Source of the DNA: Mycobacterium sp. E787
GTDB lineage: Bacteria > Actinomycetota > Actinomycetes > Mycobacteriales > Mycobacteriaceae
Assembly: GCF_001668725.1 (NCBI RefSeq)
Contig: NZ_LZKL01000085.1
Location: forward strand, 1 to 64,000
Length of the DNA stretch: 64,000 nucleotides
Direction of reading: 5' to 3'
Part shown: positions 22,726 to 31,084 of the stretch, in pieces
Position numbering within the stretch: position 1 is the stretch's first letter
Layout: every line of letters begins with the position of its first letter
Program-made: the position numbers and the translations under genes
Notes under the pieces: generated by a model
Told to the model about the DNA's origin: nothing
Database searches by the model: none
The model's input: only the letters and a program-made list of their open reading frames with translations

Positions 22726-22779
22726 TATTTGGGGCCGATGCCCCATGCGCGGACGGTCACCGGCAGCGATCATTGCCGC

Positions 22780-23556
22780 ATGACCAGCATCGCGCCTCCG
22801 GATGCGGTGACGTCGGGAGTGTGGGACAAGGTGCTCATCGACGGGCACGCGTCTCTGGTCAGGGCCAGGCACGCGTTCCGCTACCTGCCCTCCGCGCCGC
22901 GATGCAAGCTCTGCAACAACCCCTTCGGCGGCCCCGTCGGCCGGGTGTTCGCCGCCGCCGGGTTCCGCCGCTCGCGCAAGAATCCCAACCTCTGCGAGCG
23001 ATGCTGCGACGCGTTGCCGCGGGGCGGAGCGGAGGTCGACATCGCGGTGTTGTTCGCCGACGTCCGCGGCTCCACGGCGCTGGGCGACTTGCGGGCCGCC
23101 GCGGACTTCGCCGGCCTGCTCAACCGCTTCTACACCGCCGCGACGCAGACGCTGCTGCGCCACGACGCGGTGATCGACAAGCTCATCGGCGATGAGGTGA
23201 TGGCGTTCTTCGTCCGGGGCATCAGCGGCCCCCACTATCGGCAACGGGCCGTCGAGGCGGGAAAAGACCTGCTCAACGCCGTCGGGCACGGCACACCGGG
23301 CGGTCCGTGGCTGAACGTCGGCGTCGCGGTGAACGCCGGCGTCGCATACGTCGGCAACGTCGGCGGGGCCGTGGTCGATTTCACCGCGCTCGGTAGTCCC
23401 GTCAACGCCGCAGCCCGGATGCAACAACACGCCGCCGGCGGTGAGTTGCTGGTCGCTGGGGGAGTCGCAGATGCACTCATGGCCGGCGCGCGGCGGCGCA
23501 CACTGCATCTGCGGGGGCAATCGGCGCCGATTGACGTCTTCGTGGCTTCGGCGTAA
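22780..23556 (+). CDS. Zn-ribbon class III adenylyl cyclase
   Basis: The 258-residue protein has an N-terminal four-cysteine cluster (C42, C45, C72, C75), likely a zinc ribbon. A C-terminal class III nucleotide cyclase domain follows. Catalytic residues are present: metal aspartates D94 (FADVRGST) and D138 (IGDEVMAFF), purine-selecting K134 and D200, and transition-state N209 and R213 (VNAAARMQ). The K/D pair predicts ATP rather than GTP as substrate. No transmembrane segment is seen. ATG 22780 is the working start, but ATG 22738 and TTG 22729 are in frame, and the ribosome site is weak for all. Confidence 0.82.
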   Translation: MTSIAPPDAVTSGVWDKVLIDGHASLVRARHAFRYLPSAPRCKLCNNPFGGPVGRVFAAAGFRRSRKNPNLCERCCDALPRGGAEVDIAVLFADVRGSTALGDLRAAADFAGLLNRFYTAATQTLLRHDAVIDKLIGDEVMAFFVRGISGPHYRQRAVEAGKDLLNAVGHGTPGGPWLNVGVAVNAGVAYVGNVGGAVVDFTALGSPVNAAARMQQHAAGGELLVAGGVADALMAGARRRTLHLRGQSAPIDVFVASA

Positions 23557-23561
23557 TGCCG

Positions 23562-23595
23562 TGAACCGGGCCCGCGGGATCGCGGGCCCGGTTCA
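23562..23595. terminator. Strong bidirectional hairpin between cyclase and ABC genes
   Basis: TGAACCGGGCCCGC (23562-23575) pairs perfectly with GCGGGCCCGGTTCA (23582-23595) across a 6-nt loop. This 14-bp GC-rich stem sits between the convergent stops at 23556 and 23605, so it can end transcription from both sides. Confidence 0.8.
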
Positions 23596-23604
23596 GCGGG
23601 GTTG

Positions 23605-25323
23605 TCATCGCACGGCGGCCCCGGGCCGGGATCGCCGGTCCAGCACCCAGACGGTGGCCAGCGTGAGCACAACCGCGAACGAACCGAGCGCCATGAGGCT
23701 GGCGGCGGTACCCCCCTGGAAGGTGGCATGGTAGGCCGACATCGCCGGCAGCGTGGTGGTGTAGCGGTCCAGCCCCAGGTCGCGACCCAACGCGTCGAAG
23801 GCGTGTCGGTTCGACAGGACCAGGCTCATCAGGCGGCCCGGCGTGGCCATCTGGTCGACGGGGACGATGGCGCCGCCGAACAGAACCTGGGGGAAGCACA
23901 GCATCGGCAGGGCCAGGGCCGCCTGCGCGGCGTTGGAGACGGCGGCCGAGGCGAACAGGCCCAGGGCCAGTGCCGAGGTCGCTTCGATCACAATCGTCGC
24001 GAACAGCGCGGCGTACACGCCCCACCCGACGGCGGGAAGCCGACCCAGCGCGCGCAGCACCACCAGCAACACCGCGCTCACCCCCGCCAGAACCGGAAGC
24101 AGTGCCGTCACCTTCGATCCGACGTAGGCGCTCACGCTGAGGCCGGCCAGGCGTTCGCGCCGGAAAACGGCCATCTCGCCGACGATCTGGAGCAGGCCGT
24201 ACGTCAGACCGAAGAAGAAGCCGTCGAAAGCGATCCAGAAAACCAGCTGCGCGGGGCCGGCGCCGGCCGCGCCGCCCGGATCGAACGCGCCGCGCTTGAA
24301 CAACGTCGCCATCATGACCGTCACCAGCACCGGTGAGCCGAGCAGGATCGCCAGCGTCAGTCGGTTGCGGGCCAGGACGTCGACATTGCGCCGGGTCAGT
24401 AGCCACCATTGCCGGGCCATGCCCGGGCGCCTGACGTCGGGGCGGACGGCCGGTACGGGCCGCGGGTGTGAGCCGGGCCGGGTGGTCGAGTTCACCCGGC
24501 TTTCCGCGAATCGCTTCGCCCAGAGCTGCGGACTGTGCTCGCCCGCCAGCCGCTCGTACACCTCGGTGAGGTTCTCCACGCCGAAGTAGCGCCGCGCGGC
24601 GGCCGGACTGCCGGTGAATGCCAAGTGGCCGTCGCGAGCCAGGAAGACCACCCGGTCACACTGGTCGATCCCCGCCGGCTCGTGCGTCGTCAGAACGATC
24701 GTGATTCCGCGCTGGCTGAGCCGGCGCAACAAGCGCATCACGTCAGCCGCAGTGGAGGGATCGAGCCCGGAGGTGGGTTCGTCCAGGAAGAAAAGGTGCG
24801 GCCGGGTCAGCAGCTCCACGGCGATGCTGGCCCGCTTGCGTTGACCGCCGGACAGGGCGCGCACCGGCACGTCGGCCCGGTCGGCCAGGTCGAGGTCGTG
24901 CAGGGTCTCGTCGACGATCCGTTCCGCTTCCGCCGCAGTTGTGCCGGCGGGCAGCCGTAGCAGCGCCGCGTAGCGCAGCGTGCGGCGCAGGGGCATCTCC
25001 AGGTGGATGATGTCGTCCTGGGGTACGTAGCCGATCGCGGAGCCGGAGCTGATGCGGGGAGCGACGCCGTCGTGGCGAAGCTCTCCCACCGACGGCGGTT
25101 GCAGTCCGGCGAGGATTTCCAGCAAGGTGGTCTTGCCCGCACCGCTGCCGCCGGCGATGGCGACCAATTCTCCGGGCTCCACCGACAGCGACAGTTCATG
25201 GAGGATCTGCCGCCCACCCACGCGCCGGCCGACGCCGATCGCGTCGACGCGAACGCCGCCGGATGCTGATCGTCGCGTGCCGGTGGCCTCGGTAGTCGTT
25301 GCCCTGCATGTCGATTCGGTCAT
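23605..25323 (-). CDS. ABCG-type half-transporter (ATPase fused to ABC-2 permease)
   Basis: About 572 residues with an N-terminal ATPase and C-terminal membrane domain. Walker A GGSGAGKTT is at about 58-66, the signature LSGGQRKRAS at about 157-166, and Walker B LFFLDEP at about 177-183. Roughly six hydrophobic segments of the ABC-2 type follow (from LAILLGSPVLVTVMMATLF). This is the layout of eukaryote-like ABCG half-transporters and of Rv1747 without its FHA domains. It probably dimerises to export a lipid or drug-like molecule. ATG 25323 is favoured; in-frame ATGs at 25362 and 25413 are possible. Confidence 0.85.
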   Translation of the reverse strand: MTESTCRATTTEATGTRRSASGGVRVDAIGVGRRVGGRQILHELSLSVEPGELVAIAGGSGAGKTTLLEILAGLQPPSVGELRHDGVAPRISSGSAIGYVPQDDIIHLEMPLRRTLRYAALLRLPAGTTAAEAERIVDETLHDLDLADRADVPVRALSGGQRKRASIAVELLTRPHLFFLDEPTSGLDPSTAADVMRLLRRLSQRGITIVLTTHEPAGIDQCDRVVFLARDGHLAFTGSPAAARRYFGVENLTEVYERLAGEHSPQLWAKRFAESRVNSTTRPGSHPRPVPAVRPDVRRPGMARQWWLLTRRNVDVLARNRLTLAILLGSPVLVTVMMATLFKRGAFDPGGAAGAGPAQLVFWIAFDGFFFGLTYGLLQIVGEMAVFRRERLAGLSVSAYVGSKVTALLPVLAGVSAVLLVVLRALGRLPAVGWGVYAALFATIVIEATSALALGLFASAAVSNAAQAALALPMLCFPQVLFGGAIVPVDQMATPGRLMSLVLSNRHAFDALGRDLGLDRYTTTLPAMSAYHATFQGGTAASLMALGSFAVVLTLATVWVLDRRSRPGAAVR

Positions 25324-25520
25324 GATGTGGCCTCGGTGCTTTCCTCGAAGTGGCGTCGTCATGGCCGATCGTCGCCCTACCGCGTCCGCGTTCGCATGAG
25401 GCATCTGCCCCATCTGCCACCAGCTCGCGAAAACTAGTCAAAATTGACTAGTCGCCCGCCCCGCGAAATTGAGGCAAATGACCTATATCCCGCACCGTCC
25501 GCCCGGCGGAGACTTGGGTC

Positions 25521-26285
25521 ATGAAGCGTTACTTGATCATTGGTTACGGCGCCGCAGCGTACCTGCTGTTCCTCGCGGCCTTCTTGTATCTCGTCGGTTT
25601 CCTGGCCAACCTCTGGGTGCCCCGATCCGTCGATCACGGGCTCCCCGCTCCGGTCGGCCAGGCGGTGCTGATCAACGTGTTGCTGGTAGGCGCGTTCGGT
25701 GTCCAGCACAGCGTCATGGCGCGGAAGTCGTTCAAGGCGTGGTGGACACGGTTGGTGCCGCGGTCCATAGAGCGCAGCACCTACGTGGTGCTGTCGAGCG
25801 CTGTGCTGATGCTGCTCTACTGGCAATGGCGCGACATGCCGGCCGTCATCTGGGATGTGCGGGACACGGCGGTGCGACCGGCGATATGGGCCGTGTTCTG
25901 GCTCGGCTGGGCGATCGCGCTGGCGTCGACCTTCATGATCAACCACTTCGACCTGTTCGGCCTGCGGCACGTGTTTCTGGCGTGGCGCGGAAAACCATAC
26001 GCCGAGTTGGGTTTTCGCACCCACCTGTTCTACCGTTTGGTGCGCCACCCGCTCATGCTGGGATTCCTGATCGCATTCTGGGCGACACCCACGATGACGG
26101 CCGGGCACCTGCTGTTCTCGATCGCCATCACGGCCTACATCCTGGTCGCACTGCAGATCGAGGAGCGCAGCCTGGTCGCGGCGCTCGGCGATCAGTACCG
26201 CGACTACCAGCGCGACGTGCCGATGCTGGTACCGCTCAAGCGCGCGCCGCGCCGGCGCCCGGCCGAAGCCGTTGCCCAGCACTAA
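25521..26285 (+). CDS. mddA: Methanethiol S-methyltransferase (MddA), Rv3238c-like
   Basis: The 254-residue NnrU/isoprenylcysteine-methyltransferase-like membrane protein has about five hydrophobic segments. Family motifs include GVQHSVMARKSFKAWW, the FRTHLFYRLVRHPLMLGFLIAFW SAM-binding region (RHP) and EERSLVAALGDQYRDYQRDVP near the C-terminus. MddA methylates methanethiol, and H2S in the M. tuberculosis protein, to give volatile dimethyl sulfide. The position upstream of the antiporter pair matches Rv3238c. ATG 25521 is the first in-frame methionine before the first helix. Confidence 0.87.
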   Translation: MKRYLIIGYGAAAYLLFLAAFLYLVGFLANLWVPRSVDHGLPAPVGQAVLINVLLVGAFGVQHSVMARKSFKAWWTRLVPRSIERSTYVVLSSAVLMLLYWQWRDMPAVIWDVRDTAVRPAIWAVFWLGWAIALASTFMINHFDLFGLRHVFLAWRGKPYAELGFRTHLFYRLVRHPLMLGFLIAFWATPTMTAGHLLFSIAITAYILVALQIEERSLVAALGDQYRDYQRDVPMLVPLKRAPRRRPAEAVAQH

Positions 26286-26304
26286 TCCTCCAAGGCCCAA
26301 AAGC

Positions 26305-26366
26305 CCGCGAGCGTAACGCCATTGCGAATCCCGATGCGATTTTCCGCGGTGTCGTTACGCTCGCGG
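26305..26366. repeat. Palindromic GAGCGTAACG element after mddA
   Basis: CCGCGAGCGTAACG (26305-26318) and CGTTACGCTCGCGG (26353-26366) are perfect 14-bp inverted arms around a 34-nt centre that includes TTGCGAATCCCGATGCGATTTTCCG. A decayed relative occurs at 60087-60142. It looks like a dispersed mycobacterial intergenic palindrome. It may also act as a terminator between mddA and the antiporter genes. Confidence 0.7.
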
Positions 26367-26407
26367 CAAGCGGTCCGCTTACGAAAAGCGCCGCCCGGCT
26401 GGTAAGC

Positions 26408-26899
26408 ATGGACGGTATGGATGTCAAGGAGGTGTTGCTGCCGGGCGTCGGTCTCCGCTACGAGTTCACCAGCCACAACGGTGAGCGCATCGGGATCGTC
26501 GCACGCCGCGGCGGCGACTTCGACGTCGTCCTGTACGGCCCCGACGACCCCGACCGGGCCCGGCCGGTCTTTCACCTGACCGACGACGAGGCCGAGGCGG
26601 TGGCCCAGATCCTGGGTGCCCCGCGCATCGCCGAGCGGTTCACCGAGCTGTCCAGGGCGGTCACCGGACTCGAGACGGGACAGGTTCACATCGTCGCGGG
26701 TAGCCCGTTCGTGGGCCACCCGCTCGGCGACACCCGCGCCCGCACCCGCACCGGGGCGTCGATCGTCGCGATCGTGCGCGACGAGCAGGTGCTCGCCTCG
26801 CCCGGTCCGGCCGAAATGCTGCACGCGCGAGACGTTCTGATCGTGATCGGCACCGAAGACGGCATCGCCGGCGTCGAGCAGATCATCGACAAGGGCTGA
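26408..26899 (+). CDS. TrkA-C domain regulatory subunit of a K+/H+ antiporter (Rv3237c-like)
   Basis: The 163-residue soluble protein has a KhtT-like arrangement. An N-terminal domain (VKEVLLPGVGLRYEFTSHNGERIGIV) is followed by a C-terminal TrkA-C/RCK-C domain (GASIVAIVRDEQVLASPGPAEMLHARDVLIVIGTEDG). Such subunits bind nucleotides or sense pH and gate the partner antiporter. It ends 4 nt before the membrane antiporter gene, so the two form an operon and probably one complex. ATG 26408 matches the Rv3237c length; ATG 26417 is an alternative. Confidence 0.87.
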   Translation: MDGMDVKEVLLPGVGLRYEFTSHNGERIGIVARRGGDFDVVLYGPDDPDRARPVFHLTDDEAEAVAQILGAPRIAERFTELSRAVTGLETGQVHIVAGSPFVGHPLGDTRARTRTGASIVAIVRDEQVLASPGPAEMLHARDVLIVIGTEDGIAGVEQIIDKG

Positions 26900-26903
26900 G
26901 CCG

Positions 26904-28043
26904 ATGCAGGTTTCGGGGGCGCTACTCTTTCAACTCGGCGCCCTCCTGGCCACGCTGGCCGTATTGGGCACCGTCGCAAGGCGTTTCGCGTTGTCACCGA
27001 TACCCGTCTACCTGCTGGCGGGCCTCTCGCTGGGCAAGGGTGGCCTGCTCCCGGTCGCGGCGGCGGGCGAGTTCATCGAGACGGCGGCGCCCATCGGCAT
27101 CGTGCTGTTGCTGCTGACCCTCGGCCTGGAATTCTCGGCGACCGAATTCGCCAGCAGCCTGCGCCACCACCTGCCGTCGGCCGGCGTCGACCTCGTCCTC
27201 AACGCCACACCCGGCGCCGTGGCCGGTTGGCTGCTGGGCCTGGACGGCGTGGCCATCCTGGCCCTGGCCGGGGTCACCTATATCTCCTCGTCGGGCGTGA
27301 TCGCGCGCCTGGTGCAGGACCTCGGCAGGCTGGGCAACCGGGAGACGCCGGCGGTGCTGTCGGTGCTGGTGCTGGAGGACTTCGCGATGGCGGCGTACCT
27401 GCCGCTGTTCGCGGTCCTGGCGTCCGGCGGCGGCTGGGTGCAGGCGGTCGCCGGCATGGCGGCCGCCGTCGGTGCGCTGCTGGTGGCGTTCGCCGCGTCC
27501 TACCGCTGGGGCCACCACGTCGGCCGGCTGGTCGAACACCCCGATTCCGAGCAGCTGCTGCTGCGGGTCCTGGGGATCACCCTGATGGTGGCGGCCGTGG
27601 CGGAGGTCCTGCACGCGTCGGCGGCGGTCGGCGCGTTCCTCGTGGGGCTGACCCTGACCGGTGAGACGGCGAACCGGGCGCGCCGGGTGCTGGGCCCGCT
27701 GCGCGACCTGTTCGCCGCCATCTTCTTCCTGGCGATCGGCCTGTCGGTGGACCCGCATGAGCTGCTGCCGATGCTGCCGGTGGCGCTGGCCCTGGCCGCC
27801 GTCACCGCCGTGACGAAGGTGGTCACCGGGATGGTCGCCGCCCGGCGCGACGGCGTGGCGCGGCGCGGGCAGCTGCGCGCGGGCACCGCGCTGATCGCCA
27901 GGGGCGAGTTTTCGTTGATCATCATCGGCTTGGTCGGCGCCTCCATCCCCGCGGTGGCGGCGCTGGCGACGTCGTACGTCTTCGTGATGGCGATCGCCGG
28001 CCCGGCGCTGGCCCGTTACGTCGGCGGCTCCCGCCGGCCCTAG
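26904..28043 (+). CDS. CPA2-family cation/proton antiporter (Rv3236c-like)
   Basis: The 379-residue polytopic membrane protein of the KefB/KhtU class has about 12 hydrophobic segments. Typical features are IPVYLLAGLSLGKGG, the region TLGLEFSATEF, LVLEDFAMAAYLP (with the conserved acidic ion-binding residue) and FFLAIGLSVDPHELLP. It exchanges K+ or Na+ for H+ across the cell membrane and is probably gated by the preceding TrkA-C protein. The stop codon interlocks with the stop of the convergent Rv3235-like gene. Confidence 0.9.
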   Translation: MQVSGALLFQLGALLATLAVLGTVARRFALSPIPVYLLAGLSLGKGGLLPVAAAGEFIETAAPIGIVLLLLTLGLEFSATEFASSLRHHLPSAGVDLVLNATPGAVAGWLLGLDGVAILALAGVTYISSSGVIARLVQDLGRLGNRETPAVLSVLVLEDFAMAAYLPLFAVLASGGGWVQAVAGMAAAVGALLVAFAASYRWGHHVGRLVEHPDSEQLLLRVLGITLMVAAVAEVLHASAAVGAFLVGLTLTGETANRARRVLGPLRDLFAAIFFLAIGLSVDPHELLPMLPVALALAAVTAVTKVVTGMVAARRDGVARRGQLRAGTALIARGEFSLIIIGLVGASIPAVAALATSYVFVMAIAGPALARYVGGSRRP

Positions 28044-28537
28044 CCGATGTGTAGCGCCACCACCTGCCACTCGCCGGTGGGCGCCTGCTCCACCCGGCAG
28101 GCGATGGCATGGATGCGGTCCCCGCGGCTGTACGACCCGGCAACCTCGGCCGCGGTCTCCCGGTGCCCGGACGGTTGCAGCCGCATCCGGCGCAGCACCG
28201 CGGCGCCGGAGTGCCCGCGCGCGTGGCCGGTCGCCGAGCGGCCGATCGCCAGCACGGATTCCACCAGGCCGGGGGCCAGCATGGGCCGCAGCTGGGCGGC
28301 GGGGCGGCGACGGTCGATGACTTCCAGCACCCGGCGCAGGGCGGCATCGGCGAAGGCGCCCGCGGCACGCATCGGCGCGGAGGTCGGCGCCTGCGGTGGT
28401 GGTCGCCCCGTTTGGGTGGTGCGGGCCCGGCGGGGCGCACGGTGACGCGGGGAGGCGGGGGACGGCTGCCGGCACCGCCGCACGTCACTTCCGGGAGGCT
28501 CGTAGTCGACGACGGGCGTCACGGCGAAGACGGTCAA
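28040..28537 (-). CDS. Rv3235-family alanine/arginine/proline-rich protein
   Basis: The 165-residue protein has a disordered, basic, proline-rich N-terminal third (residues 15-55) and a conserved C-terminal domain (AALRRVLEVIDRRRPAAQLRPML to GEWQVVALHIG). The C-terminal domain is the Rv3235 family, found widely in actinobacteria and often near secA; its function is unknown. It is shorter than Rv3235 of M. tuberculosis. It converges on the antiporter gene with a 4-nt stop overlap (28040-28043). No signal peptide or membrane segment is seen. Confidence 0.8.
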   Translation of the reverse strand: MTVFAVTPVVDYEPPGSDVRRCRQPSPASPRHRAPRRARTTQTGRPPPQAPTSAPMRAAGAFADAALRRVLEVIDRRRPAAQLRPMLAPGLVESVLAIGRSATGHARGHSGAAVLRRMRLQPSGHRETAAEVAGSYSRGDRIHAIACRVEQAPTGEWQVVALHIG

Positions 28538-28760
28538 GGCGCACTCTCCAACTCGAACGGTCGCGTAAGAGCCTGCTGGAGAGTGGCAGACGCCGGTGGT
28601 CAGTGGTCATCATGGCACAGGTCGAGCGGGCGCGTATCCGCGCCGGCGGAGCCCACCCGCACCCGCGCCGAGCTCCGTCCCGGCGGGACGATTACGGTGG
28701 GCGGGTACATCAGTCCACTAAACGAACCGAGGGCGAGTTGATAAGAAGGACAACGCCGTA

Positions 28761-30179
28761 ATGGTGGCCCGGCTGTCCCCCGCGGACGCCTCCTTCTATC
28801 GGCTAGAGAACACTGCCACCCCGATGTATGTCGGATCGCTGTCCATCCTGCAGCGACCGCGCGCCGGGTTGAGCTACGAGACGCTCCTGGCGACCGTGGA
28901 GAAGCGGCTGCCCCAGATCCCGCGCTACCGGCAGAAGGTCCGGGAGGTGGGCTTCCCGGGGGCCCGCCCGGTGTGGATCGACGACAACGACTTCGACATC
29001 ACCTACCACGTGCGGCGCTCGGCCCTGCCCTCGCCGGGCAGCGATGAGCAGCTGCACGAGCTCGTCGCGCGGCTGGCCGCGCGGGCGCTGGACAAGTCGC
29101 GGCCGCTGTGGGAGATGTACCTGGTCGAGGGCCTGGCGAAAAACCGGGTCGCGCTGTACACCAAATCCCACCAGGCACTGATCAACGGCATGACCGCGCT
29201 GGAGATCGGCCATGTCATCGCCGACCGGACGCGGCGCCCGCCGCCGTTTCCCGAGGACATCTGGATACCGGAACGCGACCCCGGCAACACCCGGCTGGTC
29301 CTGGGCGCCGTCGGTGACTGGCTGGCGGGGCCGGGCACGCAGCTGCAGGCCGTCGGGTCCGCGGTGGCCGGCGCGGTCACGAACTACGGCGAGCTGCTCG
29401 ACGCGGGCCGCCGCGTCGTCGACATCGCGCGCGCGGTGGCGCGGGGCAACCCGCCCAGCAGCCCGCTCAACGCCACCGTGTCGCGGCACCGGCGGTTCGC
29501 GGTCGCTCACGGCAGCCTCGAGGACTACCGCGCCGTCCGCGCGCGCTACGACTGCGACATCAACGACGTGGTGCTCGCCGTCATCGCCGGCGCGCTGGGC
29601 AACTGGCTGCTGTCCCGCGGGGTGGCGGTGTCGCCCACCGCGACGATCCGCGCGATGGCGCCGCTGTCGGTGTATGCCGACGACCACCTCGACGCGTCCG
29701 GGCCCGGCCAGACGATGAGTCAGGTCACGCCTTTCCTGGTGGATCTGCCGGTGGGGGAGGCGAATCCGGTGGTGCGGCTGTCGCAGATCGCCCACGCCAC
29801 CGAGTCGAATGCCACGTCGGCCAGCCTGGTCGACGCGCAGACCATCGTCACCCTCTCGGGTTTCGCGCCGCCCACCCTGCACGCCATGGGCATCCGGGTC
29901 GCCACCAGCTTCCCGAGCTTTTCCAAGCTGACGTTCAACCTCTTGATCACCAATGCGCCGGGCGCCCAGTCGCAGATGTATATCGCGGGCACCAAACTGC
30001 TGGAGACCTACGCCGTCCCGCCGCTGTTGCCCAACCAGGCCTTGGCGATCAGCGTGACGTCCTACAACGGCATGCTGTATTTCGGGATCAACGCCGACCG
30101 CGAAGCGATGAGCGACGTCGACCTGCTGCCGGGCCTGTTGAAGCAGTCCCTCGAGGAACTTCTGGAAGCTTCCCGCTAG
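28761..30179 (+). CDS. tgs3: Wax ester synthase/diacylglycerol acyltransferase (Tgs3-like), intact
   Basis: The 472-residue WS/DGAT family enzyme has the N-terminal acyltransferase fold and a C-terminal DUF1298 region. In M. tuberculosis the equivalent is split into Rv3234c and Rv3233c; here it is one frame. The usual HHxxxDG catalytic motif reads HQALING (137-143), replacing the second histidine and the aspartate. SPLNATVSRHRRFA and the NDVVLAVIAGAL motif are normal. It may make triacylglycerol or wax esters, but the altered motif leaves activity in doubt. A GAAGG-type site precedes ATG 28761. Confidence 0.88.
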   Translation: MVARLSPADASFYRLENTATPMYVGSLSILQRPRAGLSYETLLATVEKRLPQIPRYRQKVREVGFPGARPVWIDDNDFDITYHVRRSALPSPGSDEQLHELVARLAARALDKSRPLWEMYLVEGLAKNRVALYTKSHQALINGMTALEIGHVIADRTRRPPPFPEDIWIPERDPGNTRLVLGAVGDWLAGPGTQLQAVGSAVAGAVTNYGELLDAGRRVVDIARAVARGNPPSSPLNATVSRHRRFAVAHGSLEDYRAVRARYDCDINDVVLAVIAGALGNWLLSRGVAVSPTATIRAMAPLSVYADDHLDASGPGQTMSQVTPFLVDLPVGEANPVVRLSQIAHATESNATSASLVDAQTIVTLSGFAPPTLHAMGIRVATSFPSFSKLTFNLLITNAPGAQSQMYIAGTKLLETYAVPPLLPNQALAISVTSYNGMLYFGINADREAMSDVDLLPGLLKQSLEELLEASR

Positions 30180-30223
30180 TTAGTCGGGGTGAAAATCGGT
30201 GCCCGGTTCTATGATTCGTAATT

Positions 30224-31084
30224 GTGAGCACCGCGACAAATGACGGCAAGCCGAGCGAAAGCAAATCGACCGCGCCGCCCGCACACCGAATTTCCAATGC
30301 CGTCTACGGGGCCGAATTGTTCCGGCTGCAAACGGAATTCGTGAAATTGCAGGAGTGGCTGCGGCACACCGGCGCGCGTCTGGTGATCATCTTCGAAGGC
30401 CGCGACGGGGCGGGCAAAGGCGGAACCATCAAACGCATCACCGAATACCTGAACCCCCGGGTCGCCCGCATCGCGGCGTTGCCCGCCCCGAGCGATCGCG
30501 AACGCGGCCAGTGGTACTACCAGCGCTACATCGCCCACCTGCCCGCGAAGGGCGAGATCGTGCTCTTCGACCGGTCCTGGTACAACCGCGCCGGCGTGGA
30601 GCGGGTGATGGGATTCTGCACGGCGCAGGAGTATGTGCTGTTTTTGCGGCAGACGCCGATCTTCGAGCAGATGCTGATCGACGACGGGATTCTGTTGCGC
30701 AAGTATTGGTTTTCCGTGTCCGAGGACGAACAGCTGCGCCGGTTCCGCGCGCGGCTGAATGACCCTGTCCGGCAATGGAAACTCAGCCCGATGGACATGG
30801 AATCGTTGTATCGGTGGGAGGACTATTCGCGCGCCAAGGACGAGATGATGGTGCACACCGACACCCCGATCAGCCCTTGGTATGTCGTGGAATCCGACAT
30901 CAAGAAGCACGCGCGGCTGAACATGATGGCCCACCTGCTGTCGACGATCGAGTATCACGACGTGGAGCGGCCCAAGGTCAAACTGCCCAAGCACCCGGTG
31001 GTGAGCGCGAACTATCAGCGGCCGCCGCGTGAGCTGTCGAAGTACGTCGACGACCATGCGGCCACGTTGATCGAGAAGAAATGA
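30224..31084 (+). CDS. ppk2: Polyphosphate kinase 2
   Basis: The 286-residue PPK2-family kinase starts at GTG 30224. Walker A is GRDGAGKGG (59-67), followed by the TIKRITEYLNPRVARIAAL stretch. Walker B-type FDRSWYNRAGVERVMGF comes next, then the lid and catalytic arginines downstream (LNDPVRQWKLSPMD). It transfers phosphate between polyphosphate and nucleoside diphosphates, in mycobacteria mainly making GTP or ATP from polyphosphate. It corresponds to Rv3232c. Its stop overlaps the next start (ATGA), coupling the two. Confidence 0.95.
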   Translation: MSTATNDGKPSESKSTAPPAHRISNAVYGAELFRLQTEFVKLQEWLRHTGARLVIIFEGRDGAGKGGTIKRITEYLNPRVARIAALPAPSDRERGQWYYQRYIAHLPAKGEIVLFDRSWYNRAGVERVMGFCTAQEYVLFLRQTPIFEQMLIDDGILLRKYWFSVSEDEQLRRFRARLNDPVRQWKLSPMDMESLYRWEDYSRAKDEMMVHTDTPISPWYVVESDIKKHARLNMMAHLLSTIEYHDVERPKVKLPKHPVVSANYQRPPRELSKYVDDHAATLIEKK

